Positions 33,086 through 45,023 of a stretch of DNA of 64,000 nt are shown piece after piece. The stretch's first letter is position 1. The number at the start of each line of letters is the position of its first letter. The notes under the pieces are model-generated. The model was not told the origin of the DNA. It did no database searches and worked only from the letters and a program-made list of their open reading frames with translations. Source of the stretch: Erwinia endophytica (GTDB lineage Bacteria; Pseudomonadota; Gammaproteobacteria; Enterobacterales; Enterobacteriaceae); NCBI RefSeq assembly GCF_009295515.1, contig NZ_RQVV01000057.1, positions 62,001-126,000 of the forward strand. Reading direction: 5' to 3'. Made by a program: the position numbers and the translations under genes.

Positions 33086-34364
33086 CCAGAATTTTCACGT
33101 AGGCCGAGGCACGTTGTTCTTGCATCCAGGTCTGCGCTTCTTCAGCAAATTTACGGTTGAACAGCAGACGGTAAGCCCGCTCTTTCTGCGCCGAATCAGT
33201 TTTATCAACCTGTCGGGTATCCAGCAACTGGATCAGATGCCAGCCGAAGGAAGAGTGAACCGGCGCGCTCATCTGGCCTTTTTTCAGCTTCAACACGGCA
33301 TCACGAAACGCGGGATCGAAGATTTCCGGAGAGCTCCAGCCCAGATCGCCGCCCTGATTAGCGGAGCCAGGGTCCTGTGAAAAATCCTTCGCCGCCTGGG
33401 CAAAGGTGGTTTTACCGCTGTTAACGTCTGCCGCAATCTGCTCCAGTTTCTGACGTGCCTGATCGTCGGTCATCACCGGTGACGGCCTCAGCAGAATGTG
33501 ACGGGCATGCACCTCAGTGACGGAGATGCTCTGATTATCGCCGCGTACATCGTTGACTTTCAGAATATGGAAGCCCACGCCGGAACGGATCGGACCAATG
33601 ATATCGCCTTTTTTAGCGGTGACCAGCGCCTGAGCGAACAGGGAAGGCAACTCCTGAATACGTCCCCATCCCATGGTGCCGCCTTTCAGCGCCAGCGGGT
33701 CTGCGGAGTAGGTGATCGCCAGCTTGCCGAAGTCAGCGCCGTTTTTCGCTTCACTGACCAGTTGGTTCGCTAATTTTTCTTGTTCATCAACCTGTTGCTG
33801 GGTCGGATTTTCCGGCAGAGGCAGCAGGATATGGCTCAGATTTAGCTCGGTTGACGCATCGTTCTGAGAAGAAATTTGCTTCGACAGAGAGTCGACTTCC
33901 TGTGGCAGAATGGTGATGCGACGGCGAACTTCGTTGTTACGCACTTCCGCAATCGTCATTTCTTTACGGATCTGTTCGCGGTAGGAGGCATAGTTTACGC
34001 CGTCATAAGCCAGGCGGCTACGCAACTGATCGACGGTCATTTTGTTTTGTTGGGCAATATTACTGATCGCCTGATCAAGCTGGTCATCCTGAATCTGGAT
34101 GCCAGCCTGTTTAGCCATCTGCAGCAAAATGTTATCCATCACCAGACGCTCGATTATCTGATGACGCAGGGTTTTATCGTCAGGAAGTTGCTGACCCGCT
34201 TCCTGAGCCTGACTTTTTACCGATTGCATCATGCCGTCGACGTCACTTTCTAAGACCACGCCGTTATTCACTACGGCGGCGACTTTATCAACTACTTGTG
34301 GGGCTGCAAACGCGGTGCTGGCTGTCAGCGCGGCACCAAGGATCAGCATTCTCCAGTTCTTCAT
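33069..34364 (-). CDS. surA: Periplasmic chaperone / prolyl isomerase SurA
   Basis: SurA escorts outer-membrane proteins, including LptD, through the periplasm. It has 431 residues (E. coli 428). A signal peptide ends at AFA near residue 20. An N-terminal chaperone module is followed by two parvulin domains, each with the [10 protein letters not shown]-type or [10 protein letters not shown] start and the GGDLGW or GGTMGW motif. It directly follows lptD (45 bp gap) and overlaps pdxA, so the OMP chaperone and its main client share a transcript. Confidence 0.97.
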   Translation of the reverse strand: MKNWRMLILGAALTASTAFAAPQVVDKVAAVVNNGVVLESDVDGMMQSVKSQAQEAGQQLPDDKTLRHQIIERLVMDNILLQMAKQAGIQIQDDQLDQAISNIAQQNKMTVDQLRSRLAYDGVNYASYREQIRKEMTIAEVRNNEVRRRITILPQEVDSLSKQISSQNDASTELNLSHILLPLPENPTQQQVDEQEKLANQLVSEAKNGADFGKLAITYSADPLALKGGTMGWGRIQELPSLFAQALVTAKKGDIIGPIRSGVGFHILKVNDVRGDNQSISVTEVHARHILLRPSPVMTDDQARQKLEQIAADVNSGKTTFAQAAKDFSQDPGSANQGGDLGWSSPEIFDPAFRDAVLKLKKGQMSAPVHSSFGWHLIQLLDTRQVDKTDSAQKERAYRLLFNRKFAEEAQTWMQEQRASAYVKILDANAQ

Positions 34365-34409
34365 ACATTTTCCATTCTTGCGGGTTTGCCTACTATTTTT
34401 ATCACAACA

Positions 34410-36776
34410 TCAGAAAGAGCGCTGATAAGGCAAGATGCCCTGACGCAGCATTTCACCGGTGCCCAGACTGTAAGACGGACTCAGGCCACGAAGCTCAATG
34501 TTGAATGAGATTCTATTGTCGTAATTACTTTTACTGTTGAGGCTATCCCAACTGGTGATTTTACGTTCGTATCCAAGGCGGATAGCATAACAGCAGGAGC
34601 TGTACTGCACGCCAAGCAATTGATCAGCCGGTTGTTTCGCTTTAGTGTCGTAATACCACGCTCCCACTACCGCCCAGGAATCGGCAATCGGCCAACTGGC
34701 CGTCGCGCCTACCTGTGAGATCCCTTGCTGGTAGCCTGGATTGGTTATCTGACTTAACGTCTGCTGGATGTATTCCGGGCTGGTGTAGCGATAGTTCAAC
34801 TGCACCATGCGGTCTGCATCACGACGGTATTCCAGCACCGCATTCCCTTGTGAAATTTCGTTAAGGTGAGTGTCGTACTGCACGCCACCGCGCGCATTCC
34901 AGTGATCGCTGATTTTCCAGTAAGTGTCTCCGGCCCACTCAATACTGCCACGATTGTCAGAGTCGGCGGTCTCCAGCCCGGTACGGGATGGAGTAAACGA
35001 ATAGATTTGACCAACAGAAGCATTAAAACGTTCAACCCGATCATCATCAAATATTCGCGTGGTGATACCGCTGGTGATTTGGTTAGCAGAAGCGATACGA
35101 TCCAGACCGCTATAGGTGCGGTCACGGAACAGACCGGTATAGTCGTTCTGCAGCAAGGTGGAGTCGTAAGCGCGAATATCACTCTGATCGCGATAAGGGA
35201 GGTACAGATACTGTAAACGCGGTTCCAGTGTTTGTGTATAACCCGGAGACCAGTCCATATCGCGATCAAAGACCATCTTGCCATCAATTTTGAACTGTGG
35301 CATTACCCGGTTTACGCTGCTTTTCAGCTGGTTAACTTTGGTGGTGTCAACGCTTTCGTTCCAGTAATCGATGTTACTCTGCTGGTAGTGCGTCGCCAGC
35401 AATTTGGCTTCGGTATTCAGGCTACCCCAGCGGTTAGACAGCGGCAGATTAATCGTCGGTTCCAGATGCAGACGTGTGGCATCCGGATACTCGTCGTTAA
35501 CATTGGTGAATCTCACTGCCTGTGCGTACAGATGGGTGTCGAATGGTCCGACATTGTTCTGGTAATAGTTAAAATCAAATTGCGGCTCAGCGCGATAAAC
35601 GTCGTTATTGCTCTGGGTAGAGAAAATTTGGAACTGTTTGCTTGACAGTGTCGCATTCCAGTTTGTATCGCTATAGCCGATACTGAATTTCTGCGTTACA
35701 TAGCCATCGGTTGAGTTAGCATAGGGCGAATCAAGGTCAGTGAAGTAATAGACATCACTGACTTTGGTATAGTCGACGTTGAAACGCCAGTTCTGGTCAT
35801 AGACCCCGGAATGTCTCCAATAGAACAACCAGCGATCGGAATCTTTATCACTGTTAATATTACGGGCGGGGGCATCTTTAGCATATTGATTATCTGACGG
35901 CAGATAATCGAACTCCATCAGACCGGCTCCCGCTTTAGACAGATAGCGGAATTCATTCTGCAACTGCAAGCCACGCTCACTCATGTAGTGTGGCGTGATG
36001 GTGGCATCGGCTTGCGGCGCGATATTCCAGTAGTAAGGCAGAATGAATTCAAAACCGCTTTTACTGTCGTATTTCGCATTGGGAATCAAGAAACCGGAAC
36101 GGCGACGGTCGCCAATGGGCAGTTGCAGATATGGACTGTACAGCACCGGAACCGAGCCGATTCTAAAGCGGGCATTCCAGATTTCCGCCACCTGCTCTTC
36201 GCGGTCTTCGATGACCTCGGTCCCCGCCACGCTCCAACTGTTATCACCCGGCAAACAAGAGGTAAAGGTGCCGTTTTCCAGAATGGTATAGCGATTGTCT
36301 CCGCGCAGTTTCATCTGATCGCCGTTACCACGTCCCTGACGTCCCACCATTTGGTAGGTTCCGTTCCAGACGTTGGTGTCTTTGGTGTTCAGGTTCGACC
36401 AGCCTTTCGGACCTTTCAGGATGACCTGATCGTCGTCATAGTGCACATTACCTAGCGCGTCGACAGTACGCACGGGCGTGGTTTGTCCCGGCTGCTGCCT
36501 CTGGTGCAGTTGCACTTCATCGGCCTGTAGACGACTGTTGCCTTGCATAATATCAACATTGCCGGTGAAAACCGCATTATCAGGATAAGTGCCTTTCGCG
36601 CTATCTGCGTTAATCGTTACCGGCAATTCGTTGGTATTTTTTCCTTGCACCAAAGGACGGTTGTAGCTTGGTACCCCCAGCATGCATTGCGATGCCAGGT
36701 CATCGGCCAGGCCTTGCTGGCTATAAAATGCTGAACCGATAAGCGAGGCCAGCAAAGTAGGTAATCGTTTTTTCAT
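34410..36776 (-). CDS. lptD: LPS-assembly outer-membrane protein LptD
   Basis: LptD is the beta-barrel that, with LptE, inserts lipopolysaccharide into the outer leaflet. The start at 36776 ([12 protein letters not shown]) gives 788 residues (E. coli 784) with a signal peptide ending at GLA, residue 24; the in-frame ATGs 12 codons upstream lack support. The disulfide cysteines are C31, one near 173 in TSCLPGD, and the adjacent pair C728-C729. The periplasmic LptD_N (OstA) domain covers about 50-190, followed by the barrel rich in aromatic strands. It heads the lptD-surA-pdxA-rsmA-apaG-apaH run and is essential in E. coli. Confidence 0.97.
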   Translation of the reverse strand: MKKRLPTLLASLIGSAFYSQQGLADDLASQCMLGVPSYNRPLVQGKNTNELPVTINADSAKGTYPDNAVFTGNVDIMQGNSRLQADEVQLHQRQQPGQTTPVRTVDALGNVHYDDDQVILKGPKGWSNLNTKDTNVWNGTYQMVGRQGRGNGDQMKLRGDNRYTILENGTFTSCLPGDNSWSVAGTEVIEDREEQVAEIWNARFRIGSVPVLYSPYLQLPIGDRRRSGFLIPNAKYDSKSGFEFILPYYWNIAPQADATITPHYMSERGLQLQNEFRYLSKAGAGLMEFDYLPSDNQYAKDAPARNINSDKDSDRWLFYWRHSGVYDQNWRFNVDYTKVSDVYYFTDLDSPYANSTDGYVTQKFSIGYSDTNWNATLSSKQFQIFSTQSNNDVYRAEPQFDFNYYQNNVGPFDTHLYAQAVRFTNVNDEYPDATRLHLEPTINLPLSNRWGSLNTEAKLLATHYQQSNIDYWNESVDTTKVNQLKSSVNRVMPQFKIDGKMVFDRDMDWSPGYTQTLEPRLQYLYLPYRDQSDIRAYDSTLLQNDYTGLFRDRTYSGLDRIASANQITSGITTRIFDDDRVERFNASVGQIYSFTPSRTGLETADSDNRGSIEWAGDTYWKISDHWNARGGVQYDTHLNEISQGNAVLEYRRDADRMVQLNYRYTSPEYIQQTLSQITNPGYQQGISQVGATASWPIADSWAVVGAWYYDTKAKQPADQLLGVQYSSCCYAIRLGYERKITSWDSLNSKSNYDNRISFNIELRGLSPSYSLGTGEMLRQGILPYQRSF

Positions 36777-36823
36777 ACGCGGTATCGAAAATTCCGTGAT
36801 AGCAGGCATCATGCCGACAAACG

Positions 36824-36856
36824 GTCAGAGACTAACGTACTCAACTGAGTTGCGCT
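36824..36856 (-). promoter_or_regulatory. Candidate sigma-E promoter of lptD
   Basis: Read on the minus strand, an AACT-containing -35-like element is about 15 bp before TCTCTGA, resembling the RpoE pattern GGAACTT then TCTGA. E. coli lptD is in the sigma-E regulon, which supports the idea. The match is imperfect. Confidence 0.35.
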
Positions 36857-36860
36857 AGTG

Positions 36861-36886
36861 TTATACCCTTCATCTTTCAAATTGAG
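36861..36886. repeat. ERIC/YPAL-terminus-like fragment
   Basis: The stretch TTATACCCTTCATCTTTC and the following AAATTGAG resemble, from memory, the conserved terminal sequence of ERIC-type intergenic repeats in Yersinia and Serratia. Only one end is visible, so it would be a remnant. Confidence 0.35.
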
Positions 36887-37003
36887 TGGATGAAAATGTA
36901 GGGTAACTCCTGACAGTTTGACCGCGTTGCCGTTAGGCTATGAGATAAATGACAGGTATGATAATGCAATTTTTAGCCTTCAGCATGGCGAATTGAGGAG
37001 TAT

Positions 37004-37831
37004 ATGCGCTATTGGGGAAAAGTAATTGGGTTGGTGTTGGGTTTATTAAGCGGTACCGGCTTTTGGGGATTAGCGTTTGGCCTGCTGATTGGGCACCTGA
37101 TTGATAAAGCGCGAGCGGTTCAGGGGCAGGGCTATTTTACCAATCAACAGACCCGACAGGCGCTGTTTTTCCGTACCACTTTTCAGGTGATGGGGCATTT
37201 GACCAAATCGAAAGGTCGTGTGACCGATGCGGATATTCAGATGGCTTCTCTGCTAATGGATCGCATGCAATTGCACGGTGAGGCCAGACTCTCCGCCCAG
37301 CGCGCCTTTCGTGAAGGAAAAGAGGGCGATTATCCGTTGCGCACTAAGTTGCGTGAATTACGCAGCGCCTGCTTTGGTCGCTTTGATCTGATTAGGATGT
37401 TTCTGGAAATTCAGATCCAGGCCGCTTTCGCCGATGGTTCGCTTCATCCGAATGAACGCCAGGTACTGTATGTGATAGCTGAAGAGTTAGGGATTTCCCG
37501 CCTGCAGTTTGATCAGTTCTTGCGCATGATGGAAGGTGGCCAGCAATTTGGCGGCGGCAGCCAGTCCTGGGGCGGTTCGGGGTCGCAAGGCGGTTTCAAT
37601 GCCCGACAACGTGGGCCGACGCTGGAGGATGCCTGTAGCGTACTGGGGGTGAAAAGTAGCGATGATGCCGCCACCATTAAACGCGCCTACCGTAAACTGA
37701 TGAGTGAACACCATCCGGACAAGTTGGTGGCGAAAGGATTACCGCCGCAGATGATGGAAATGGCCAAGCAGAAGGCACAGGAAATTCAGGCCGCTTACGA
37801 TTTGATCAAGCGTGAAAAGGGGTTTAAATAG
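37004..37831 (+). CDS. djlA: Membrane-anchored co-chaperone DjlA
   Basis: DjlA is an inner-membrane DnaJ-like protein that stimulates DnaK and, when overproduced in E. coli, activates the Rcs capsule system. It has 275 residues (E. coli 271). One glycine-rich N-terminal transmembrane segment spans about residues 6-31. A TerB-like middle domain follows, then a Gly/Ser/Gln linker near 180-205. A C-terminal J domain carries the HPD motif in SEHHPDKLV. It is divergent from lptD. Confidence 0.96.
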   Translation: MRYWGKVIGLVLGLLSGTGFWGLAFGLLIGHLIDKARAVQGQGYFTNQQTRQALFFRTTFQVMGHLTKSKGRVTDADIQMASLLMDRMQLHGEARLSAQRAFREGKEGDYPLRTKLRELRSACFGRFDLIRMFLEIQIQAAFADGSLHPNERQVLYVIAEELGISRLQFDQFLRMMEGGQQFGGGSQSWGGSGSQGGFNARQRGPTLEDACSVLGVKSSDDAATIKRAYRKLMSEHHPDKLVAKGLPPQMMEMAKQKAQEIQAAYDLIKREKGFK

Positions 37832-37834
37832 TGG

Positions 37835-37858
37835 ACGGGCGGGATGTATTCCGCCCGT
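37835..37858. terminator. Hairpin between convergent djlA and rluA
   Basis: ACGGGCGG (37835-37842) pairs with CCGCCCGT (37851-37858) around an 8-nt loop, 3 bp after the djlA stop and 12 bp from the rluA end. T runs are absent. Confidence 0.5.
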
Positions 37859-37870
37859 TACGAATCACCA

Positions 37871-38524
37871 TCAAAAATCTGCTGGTTGCCGGAAGGTCAT
37901 CGACGTCTGGTACTGCGGATGGGTAATAGTCAATGTCTGGGCATGGAGCAACAGGCGTGGCGCCATGACTCGGGCCTGTTCATGGGCATAGAAGTTATCG
38001 CCGAGGATCGGGTGTCCTAACGCGAGCAGATGGACCCTGAGCTGATGAGAACGGCCTGTGATCGGCGTTAGTTGTACACGGGCGCTGTTTCCCGCCTCAT
38101 ATTCCAGCACCTCATACTCTGTTTGCGCCGCCTTTCCGTTCTCAAAACACACTTTCTGCTTCGGTCGGTTCGGCCAGTCGCAAATCAGGGGTAAATCGAT
38201 AACCCCTTTCTCCTTATCAGGCTGGCCCCACACGCGCGCCACATACGTTTTCTTCGGCTCGCGTTCACGAAACTGCCGCTTAAGCTCACGCTCAGCCGCT
38301 TTGGTCAGCGCCGCCACCATGACCCCGCTGGTGGCCATATCCAGTCGGTGAACCGATTCCGCCGTGGGAAAATCACGCTGAATACGGGTCATCACACTAT
38401 CCTTGTGTTCAGCAAGGCGGCCGGGTACGGACAGCAGGCCGCTGGGCTTGTTGACCACGATAATATGTTGATCCTGATACAAAATATGTAACCAGGGGGT
38501 CTGTGGTGGGTTGTAGGGTTCCAT
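37871..38524 (-). CDS. rluA: Dual-specificity pseudouridine synthase RluA
   Basis: RluA isomerises uridine 746 of 23S rRNA and uridine 32 of several tRNAs. It has 217 residues (E. coli 219). The catalytic aspartate is in the RluA/RsuA-family motif VHRLDMATSGVMVAAL, and ITGRSHQLRVHLLALGHPILGD is the second family motif. It is 38 bp downstream of rapA on the same strand, the usual enterobacterial pairing. Confidence 0.96.
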   Translation of the reverse strand: MEPYNPPQTPWLHILYQDQHIIVVNKPSGLLSVPGRLAEHKDSVMTRIQRDFPTAESVHRLDMATSGVMVAALTKAAERELKRQFREREPKKTYVARVWGQPDKEKGVIDLPLICDWPNRPKQKVCFENGKAAQTEYEVLEYEAGNSARVQLTPITGRSHQLRVHLLALGHPILGDNFYAHEQARVMAPRLLLHAQTLTITHPQYQTSMTFRQPADF

Positions 38525-38562
38525 CTTTTTGCCTGTCAGGGGAGACGCTATCCCATTAATGT

Positions 38563-41469
38563 TTACTGATGCGTGACGACAATCAGACGCAATGCGTCAA
38601 GGCGCCAGCCAGCCTTATCCAACGCAGCTAACACCTGCTCACGGTTACTTTCCAGCGCGTCAATTTCATCCTGACGGATATTGGGATTGACGGTGCTAAG
38701 CGCATCAAGACGCGACAGCTCGGCACTCAGCTTTTCGTTCGCTTCCTGACGGGCAATATCAATCAACTGACGAGCTTGCTCCGACGCCTTGCTCTCTGCC
38801 AATTGCAGAATGGCATAGACGTCCTGCTGTAACGCATTCACCAGTTTACTGCCGGTGTGGCGGTTAACGGCATTCAATTGGCGATTGAAGCTTTCGAACT
38901 CAACTTTATCGGCCAGATTGGTACCTTTGCGGTCAACCAGCAAACGTACCGGGGTTGGCGGCAGGAAACGGGTTAATTGCAGGTGCTTAGGCGCTTGCGC
39001 TTCCACAACATAAATCAATTCAACCAGTAGCGTTCCCACTGGCAGGGCCTTGTTCTTCAGCAGTGACAGCGCGCAGCTTCCGGTATCGCCGGAGAGGATC
39101 AGATCCAGACCGTTACGAATGATCGGGTGCTCCCAGGTGAGATACTGTGTATCTTCACGAGACAGCGCCTGATTGCGGTCAAATGTTACCGTACAGCCAT
39201 CTTCCGGCACCCCCGGGAAGTCCGGTACCAACATATGATCGCCTGGCGTCAACACGATCAGGTTATCACTGCTGTCTTCCTGGTTTATCCCGACGATATC
39301 AAACAGATTCAGCGCGAAGTTGACCAGTTCGACGTCATTGTCCTGCTCGCCAATCTGCGCTGCCAACGCCTGAGCCTGTTCACCGCCATTGGAGTTCAGT
39401 TCCAGCAGGCGATCACGGCCTTGCTCCAACTGGTTTTTCAGCCTTTCATGCTGCTGGCGGCATTCGGTGATAAACGCGTCCAGCCCTTGTGGGTTTTCCG
39501 GCGCAGCCAGAAACCCGATCAACTGCGGGTAAACCCGGTCATAGACCGCGCGGCCGGTCGGGCAGGTGTGCTCAAACGCGTCCAGCCCTTCGTGGTACCA
39601 GTGTACCAGCACGGATTGGGCGGTGTTCTCCAGATACGGTACATGGATCTGAATATCGTGCGCCTGACCGATACGATCCAGGCGACCAATACGTTGCTCC
39701 AGCAGGTCCGGGTTAAACGGCAGATCGAACATCACCATCTGGCTGGCAAACTGGAAGTTACGACCTTCTGAACCGATTTCCGAACACAGCAAAACCTGAG
39801 CGCCGTTTTCTTCAGAAGCGAACCAGGCTGCAGCCCGATCACGTTCAACAATTGACAGGCCTTCATGGAAGACGGCAGCACGGATACCTTCGTGCTCACG
39901 CAGCACCTGTTCCAGTTGCAGGGCAGTGGCGGCTTTGGCACAGATCACCAGTATTTTATGCTCACGGTGGCTGGTCAGGAAATTCATCAGCCACTCGACG
40001 CGTGGGTCGAAATTCCACCAGGTGCCGCTGTTGCCTTCAAATTGCTGATAAATCTGTTCCGGATAGAGCATATCGCGTGCGCGCGCCTCTGGCGCTTTAC
40101 CGGCGTCCATCATGCTGGAAACATTGAAGGCGGTCTGGTACTGCGGGGGCAATGCTAAACGGACCGTCTGCAGTTTGCGCTGTGGGAAACCTTTTACGCT
40201 GTTACGGGTGTTACGGAACAGGACGCGGCTGGTACCGTGGCGGTCCATCAGCATACTGACCAGTTCCTGACGCGCGGCCAGCGTGTCGTGGTCATTGCCG
40301 TTGGCGGTTTGCAACAGGGAGGTAATGTCCTGTTTGGCCAGCAGATTGTTAAGCAGGTTCATTTGCTGCTCGCTAAGCGCTTTATCGGCCAGCAGGCCTG
40401 CTACCGCGTCAGCGACCGGGCGGAAATGTTGCTGTTCCTCCACGAAGGCGGTGAAGTTGTGGAAGCGGTTCGGATCGAGCAAACGCAGACGGGCGAAATG
40501 GCTTTCCATTCCCAGTTGCTCAGGTGTGGCGGTCAATAACAGCACGCCAGGGATCTGTTGAGCCAGTTGTTCTATCACCCGATATTCATCCCCGGGCTGT
40601 CCTTCTTGCCAGGCCAGGTGATGTGCCTCATCAACAACCATCAGATCCCAGGCGGCCGCAGCCAGCATTGTCAGGCGTTGCTCATTACGGCGTACAAAAT
40701 CAAGTGAGCAAATGATCAACTGCTCGGTCTCAAAGGCGTTATCGCTGTCCAACTGCGCCTGGGTATAGCGATCATCGTCGAACAGGGAGAAATGCAGATT
40801 GAAACGGCGCAGCATCTCGACCAGCCACTGATGCTGTAGCGTTTCCGGTACAATAATCAGTACACGTTCGGCACGGCCTGCCAGCAACTGCTGGTGGATA
40901 ATCATCCCCGCCTCAATAGTTTTACCCAGTCCCACTTCATCAGCCAGTAGAACGCGAGGAGCATGGCGGCGACCCACATCGTGGGCGATATGCAATTGGT
41001 GAGGGATCAGGCTGGTACGCATTCCGCGTAGTCCGCTGACCGGCAAACGATACTGTTCACTTTGATATTTGCGAGCGCGAAAACGCAGGGCGAAGCGATC
41101 CATCCGATCCAACTGCCCCGCGAACAGTCGGTCCTGCGGTTTGCTGAATACCAGCTTGCTGTCGAGCATCACTTCCCGCAGTAGCTCGCCCGTCTTTTCG
41201 GTATCCAGGCGAGTGCCGGTGTAGGTCACCACGCCGTTATCGTGGAGGACCTCGCTCACTTCCAACTGCCAGCCTTCATGGCTGGTGATGGTATCGCCTG
41301 GATTAAATATCACACGGGTTATCGGTGAATCATTTTTAGCATAAAGGCGGTTTTCGCCAGTGGCGGGGAAAAGCAGTGTCACCATGCGCGCATCTACTGC
41401 GACAACGGTTCCCAATCCCAGTTCGCTTTCCGTATCGCTGATCCAGCGTTGACCAAGTGTAAAAGGCAT
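38563..41469 (-). CDS. rapA: RNA polymerase-associated ATPase RapA (HepA)
   Basis: RapA is a SWI2/SNF2 ATPase that binds RNA polymerase and helps its recycling. The start at 41469 ([11 protein letters not shown]) gives 968 residues, exactly the E. coli length; a longer reading from 41532 adds 21 residues rich in Cys and Arg and is rejected. Walker A is [15 protein letters not shown] and the DEAH box is [11 protein letters not shown]. Helicase motif VI is [16 protein letters not shown]. The N-terminal Tudor-like region and C-terminal domains are complete. Confidence 0.98.
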   Translation of the reverse strand: MPFTLGQRWISDTESELGLGTVVAVDARMVTLLFPATGENRLYAKNDSPITRVIFNPGDTITSHEGWQLEVSEVLHDNGVVTYTGTRLDTEKTGELLREVMLDSKLVFSKPQDRLFAGQLDRMDRFALRFRARKYQSEQYRLPVSGLRGMRTSLIPHQLHIAHDVGRRHAPRVLLADEVGLGKTIEAGMIIHQQLLAGRAERVLIIVPETLQHQWLVEMLRRFNLHFSLFDDDRYTQAQLDSDNAFETEQLIICSLDFVRRNEQRLTMLAAAAWDLMVVDEAHHLAWQEGQPGDEYRVIEQLAQQIPGVLLLTATPEQLGMESHFARLRLLDPNRFHNFTAFVEEQQHFRPVADAVAGLLADKALSEQQMNLLNNLLAKQDITSLLQTANGNDHDTLAARQELVSMLMDRHGTSRVLFRNTRNSVKGFPQRKLQTVRLALPPQYQTAFNVSSMMDAGKAPEARARDMLYPEQIYQQFEGNSGTWWNFDPRVEWLMNFLTSHREHKILVICAKAATALQLEQVLREHEGIRAAVFHEGLSIVERDRAAAWFASEENGAQVLLCSEIGSEGRNFQFASQMVMFDLPFNPDLLEQRIGRLDRIGQAHDIQIHVPYLENTAQSVLVHWYHEGLDAFEHTCPTGRAVYDRVYPQLIGFLAAPENPQGLDAFITECRQQHERLKNQLEQGRDRLLELNSNGGEQAQALAAQIGEQDNDVELVNFALNLFDIVGINQEDSSDNLIVLTPGDHMLVPDFPGVPEDGCTVTFDRNQALSREDTQYLTWEHPIIRNGLDLILSGDTGSCALSLLKNKALPVGTLLVELIYVVEAQAPKHLQLTRFLPPTPVRLLVDRKGTNLADKVEFESFNRQLNAVNRHTGSKLVNALQQDVYAILQLAESKASEQARQLIDIARQEANEKLSAELSRLDALSTVNPNIRQDEIDALESNREQVLAALDKAGWRLDALRLIVVTHQ

Positions 41470-41595
41470 AAATATTCGGCTCGATTCTCTTAGAGGTTGT
41501 TGCAGGCAACAGCACTTCCGCCTGGCAGTCATTGCCCGGCAGAAAAATTCAGAACATCAGGAAGGGCGTTATGGTACTGGAAGGCAACGCGTTCG

Positions 41596-43962
41596 TCACC
41601 TGTCAAAAAGCCCCAATTGACCAGTGACCAGTGTAGCAAAGTCATCCTGGAGAAAAGGTAGTATGCCATCGGCGACGGGTTGCAGCTGTTTTGCCAGATA
41701 GTGATCATAGTCCAGAGGGGTAAGGCGAACTTCCAGAGGTTCCGGACCGGATGTCGCCATGACATAACGAATTTTTCCGCCATTTTGATACTGTAGTGGC
41801 CGTCCAAGTTTTTGGTTTTGTTCATCCGCGATACGTGCTGCCCGGACATGCGGGGGAACGTTGCGTTGATAGTCTTTCAACGGGCGACGTAACCTTTTGC
41901 TATAGATCAGTTGGTCGTCCAGTTCACCGTCCAGGAGTTGGCGTACGGTTTCGCGAATATAATCCTGGTAAGGCAATTTTTTGAAGATCTTCAGATACAG
42001 CGCTTGCTGGAAATTTTGTGCCAGCGGTGTCCAGTCGGTACGTACGGTCTCCAGACCTTTAAACACCATTCGCTCTTGCTCACTCTCACGGATCAGCCCG
42101 GCATAACGCTTTTTACTGCCCTGTTCGGCACCGCGGATTGTTGGCATCAGAAAACGGCTGAAATGCGTCTCGTATTCCAGCTCCAGCGCGCTGTCGAGGC
42201 CGAGCGTTTCTCGCAGGTGATCTTGCCACCAGGTGTTGACTTTTGCCACCAGGCGGCGACCAATGGCCGTGGCGCGCGCTTCATCGTGCGTTTTTTTCAG
42301 CCAGACAAACGTTGAGTCGGTATCACCATAGATGACGTCATATCCCTCGGCCTCGATCAGCGTTTTGGTTTGACGCATGATGTCGTGGCCGCGCAAGGTA
42401 ATAGAAGACGCGAGGCGGGGATCGAAGAAGCGGCAGGCGCTGGTGCCCAGCACGCCGTAAAAGGCGTTCATGATGATTTTCAACGCCTGCGACAGCGGTT
42501 GGTTGCCGTGTTTTTTGGCTGTTTCACGCCCCTGCCAAATCTGGCTGACAATTTCTGGCAGGCAGTGGCGGGTGCGCGAGAAGCGCGCGCCGAGAAAACC
42601 GCTGACTGAATCAGCATCATCAGGATGCGCCATACCTTCAGCCAGTCCAACCGGATCGATCAGAAAAGTACGAATAATGGCGGGATACAGACTTTTGTAA
42701 TCCAGTACCAGTACGGAGTCATACAATCCAGGACGAGAATCCATCACATAACCGCCGGGACTGGCCTCTGGCGTGACCTCTCCCAGATTGGGCGCGACAA
42801 AACCAGCCCGATGCATGCGGGGGAAATACAAATGGCTGAAGGCGGCGACGGAGCCGCCGTGACGGTCGGCCGCCAGTCCGTTAACCGTGGCCCGCTCCAG
42901 CAGGAAAGGCATCAGTTCGGTATGCTGAAAAATGCGCGTGACCAGTTCGCAGTCTTTCAGGTTATACCGTGCCAGCGCAGGCTTATTTTCGGCAAAGAGC
43001 TGGTCGATTTCCTGCATTCTGTCCCACGGATTGTCGATGGCTTTGCCTTCGCCCAGCAATGCCTGTGCGACCGCTTCCAGACTGAACGAGGCGAAATTCC
43101 AGAAGGCTGATTTTAGCGCCTCAATACCGTCAATAATCAGGCGACCGGTGGCCTGGGCGAAGAACACGCCGGGTTTGAAGCCATGCTCGCGCCACTCCAG
43201 ATTTTCGTTATTGCGGCCCAGGCGCAGTGGGATCGCGTAGCGATCAGCATGCTTTTGCAGCGTCCTGAGATCAAATTGCACTACGTTCCAGCCAATCAGG
43301 ACATCAGGATCGTGCCGTGTAAACCATGCATTAAGTTTTTCCAGTAATTGTGGCCGGCTGGCGACATATTCCAGATGAAAATCCCGTTTGCTGGCCTCAC
43401 CATTTTCCGGCCCCAGCATATACACATCGCGCTGGCCGCAGCCTTCCAGCCCGATGCAGTACAACTCGCCGTGGCGGTTGGTTTCGATATCCAGTGAGAC
43501 CCACTTCAGCGGTGGTCGATAGGTGGGATTGGGTTTAAGACGGGTATTGATCAGGCTGCTGCCTGCGGGCTGGCCGCTGAACCATACTGGCGCGGTGATA
43601 AAGCGTTCCATCAGAAAACGTTCCGGCGGGCGGATATCCGCCTCATAAACTTTCACGCCGTTTTCGCGCAGGAGTTTTTCCAGTTTTTGCAACTGACGAT
43701 ACTGTTTGCAGTAAAGACCCGCGACAGGACGGTGGCGAAAATCTTTCAGCTCCAGTGGTGCCAGGCGGCAATTACGCTCCTGTTGCAGTAGCGTGGCCAC
43801 CTGCGTCAGGGATTCTTGTAGAATGAAAGCGACAGACTCTTGCGGCGGCAGCACCACGCGCTGCGGCCCAGTATCTGTCGCCAGCCACAGCACCACTTCC
43901 GTACCTGAAGGCGTATCCCGCCAGTGTCGGGTAAGTAGAAAACCTGCGCGCGTGTCGTTCAA
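41596..43962 (-). CDS. polB: DNA polymerase II (family B)
   Basis: PolB is the SOS-induced family B polymerase used in translesion synthesis and replication restart. It has 788 residues (E. coli 783). The 3'-5' exonuclease motif I is [13 protein letters not shown]. The polymerase motifs are [13 protein letters not shown] (A), [12 protein letters not shown] (B) and [10 protein letters not shown] (C, with both catalytic aspartates). A LexA-like box lies 40 bp upstream. In E. coli araD follows polB; here yabI follows divergently. Confidence 0.98.
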   Translation of the reverse strand: MNDTRAGFLLTRHWRDTPSGTEVVLWLATDTGPQRVVLPPQESVAFILQESLTQVATLLQQERNCRLAPLELKDFRHRPVAGLYCKQYRQLQKLEKLLRENGVKVYEADIRPPERFLMERFITAPVWFSGQPAGSSLINTRLKPNPTYRPPLKWVSLDIETNRHGELYCIGLEGCGQRDVYMLGPENGEASKRDFHLEYVASRPQLLEKLNAWFTRHDPDVLIGWNVVQFDLRTLQKHADRYAIPLRLGRNNENLEWREHGFKPGVFFAQATGRLIIDGIEALKSAFWNFASFSLEAVAQALLGEGKAIDNPWDRMQEIDQLFAENKPALARYNLKDCELVTRIFQHTELMPFLLERATVNGLAADRHGGSVAAFSHLYFPRMHRAGFVAPNLGEVTPEASPGGYVMDSRPGLYDSVLVLDYKSLYPAIIRTFLIDPVGLAEGMAHPDDADSVSGFLGARFSRTRHCLPEIVSQIWQGRETAKKHGNQPLSQALKIIMNAFYGVLGTSACRFFDPRLASSITLRGHDIMRQTKTLIEAEGYDVIYGDTDSTFVWLKKTHDEARATAIGRRLVAKVNTWWQDHLRETLGLDSALELEYETHFSRFLMPTIRGAEQGSKKRYAGLIRESEQERMVFKGLETVRTDWTPLAQNFQQALYLKIFKKLPYQDYIRETVRQLLDGELDDQLIYSKRLRRPLKDYQRNVPPHVRAARIADEQNQKLGRPLQYQNGGKIRYVMATSGPEPLEVRLTPLDYDHYLAKQLQPVADGILPFLQDDFATLVTGQLGLFDR

Positions 43963-44001
43963 CGGGCGTCCTTGTGACGGTAATTAATACGTAATAATAA
44001 C

Positions 44002-44017
44002 ATGTTTATTTATACAG
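44002..44017. promoter_or_regulatory. LexA box (SOS operator) of polB
   Basis: The 16-bp site reads CTGT, eight A/T bases, ACAT on the polB strand, one base off the CTGT-N8-ACAG consensus. It is 40 bp upstream of the polB start, and polB (dinA) is an SOS gene in E. coli. Confidence 0.7.
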
Positions 44018-44065
44018 TATCCAACGTAAACGAAAACCACAGAAAATTTTGTCAGTCGCACCGAC

Positions 44066-44157
44066 CACTGACCAGATGATCGCCAACAAAATCACCGTGG
44101 ACGAACGCAATACCGGGAGGTGCGGGAGGGAGAGTCCTGAGTGTCTGTTGGTCAGTG
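44066..44157 (+). other. Long-range inverted repeat upstream of yabI
   Basis: CACTGACCA (44066-44074) and TGGTCAGTG (44149-44157) are perfect reverse complements 74 nt apart, with an inner GGAC/GTCC pair (44099-44102, 44134-44137) and G-rich sequence between. If transcribed with yabI it would form a leader hairpin. Nothing else is recognised between polB and yabI. Confidence 0.4.
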
Positions 44158-44252
44158 AGTCAGCCTGGCCGCATTCGCATACAAATCAACGCTTGACGGA
44201 TTCAGAGCGTCTCTGGACAATCCGTCCTTCTGAAAGACAGAATGTGAAAAGT

Positions 44253-45023
44253 ATGGAAGCCTGGCTACAACATTTGATAACGCAGTCTCTTGCCTGGTCA
44301 CTGCTGGCTGTAGGGCTGATTACTTTTTTTGAGTCGCTGGCGCTGGTTGGCCTGCTGCTCCCCGGAACGGTATTGATGGCCTCGTTTGGCGCGTTGATTG
44401 GCAGCGGACAGATTGGACTGTACCCAGCCTGGATCGCGGGTAGCGTAGGTTGCCTGGTGGGCGACTGGATCTCTTATCTGCTTGGCTGGCAATTTAAAGG
44501 GCCGCTACATCGCTGGGCGTTTATTAAAAAGCATAAGGCGCTGATGGATAAAACGGAACACGCGCTGTATCAGCATAGCGTGTTTACCATTATTGTGGGG
44601 CGTTTTGTCGGCCCGACCCGTCCGTTGATCCCGCTGATGGCGGGGATGCTTGAACTCCCCGTGAGGAAATTTATTCCGCCGAATATTATCGGGTGTCTGC
44701 TGTGGCCACCGCTGTACCTGTTGCCGGGGATTCTGGCCGGAGTGGCGATTGATGTGCCGAAGGGAACCAGTAGCGGCATGTTTAAATGGTTGCTGCTGGC
44801 GGTGGCATTGCTGATATGGTTGAGCGGCTGGCTGTGTTGGCGCTGGGGTCGGGTGAAAAAAACGGCGGACTGGGCATCGGCCTGGCTACCTGCCACTCGT
44901 CTGCGCTGGTTGGCGCCACTGATGGTGATGCTTGCTATCGCCAGCGTGGTGGCTATCCAGTTTGATCCGATGATGCCGATATTCCGTCAGTTACTGTCGC
45001 AGGTCTTTATTGGGCATGGGTAG
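44253..45023 (+). CDS. yabI: DedA-family membrane protein YabI
   Basis: YabI is an inner-membrane protein of the DedA family, linked to envelope and lipid-carrier homeostasis; its transported lipid is unknown. The start at 44253 ([10 protein letters not shown]) gives 256 residues (E. coli 254); a GTG three codons earlier is possible, while the longer reading from 44049 goes through the structured leader. Family segments include [30 protein letters not shown] and [18 protein letters not shown]. Its last 17 bp overlap the 3' end of thiQ tail to tail. Confidence 0.94.
   Translation: MEAWLQHLITQSLAWSLLAVGLITFFESLALVGLLLPGTVLMASFGALIGSGQIGLYPAWIAGSVGCLVGDWISYLLGWQFKGPLHRWAFIKKHKALMDKTEHALYQHSVFTIIVGRFVGPTRPLIPLMAGMLELPVRKFIPPNIIGCLLWPPLYLLPGILAGVAIDVPKGTSSGMFKWLLLAVALLIWLSGWLCWRWGRVKKTADWASAWLPATRLRWLAPLMVMLAIASVVAIQFDPMMPIFRQLLSQVFIGHG

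Noticed and set aside
41470-41532. N-terminal extension of RapA by 21 residues
   Set aside because: RapA starts at MPFTLGQRW in the family, and the extra residues are of unlikely Cys/Arg-rich composition.
44049-44252. N-terminal extension of YabI by 68 residues
   Set aside because: It has no hydrophobic or family character and runs through the inverted-repeat leader. The start at 44253 fits the YabI family.
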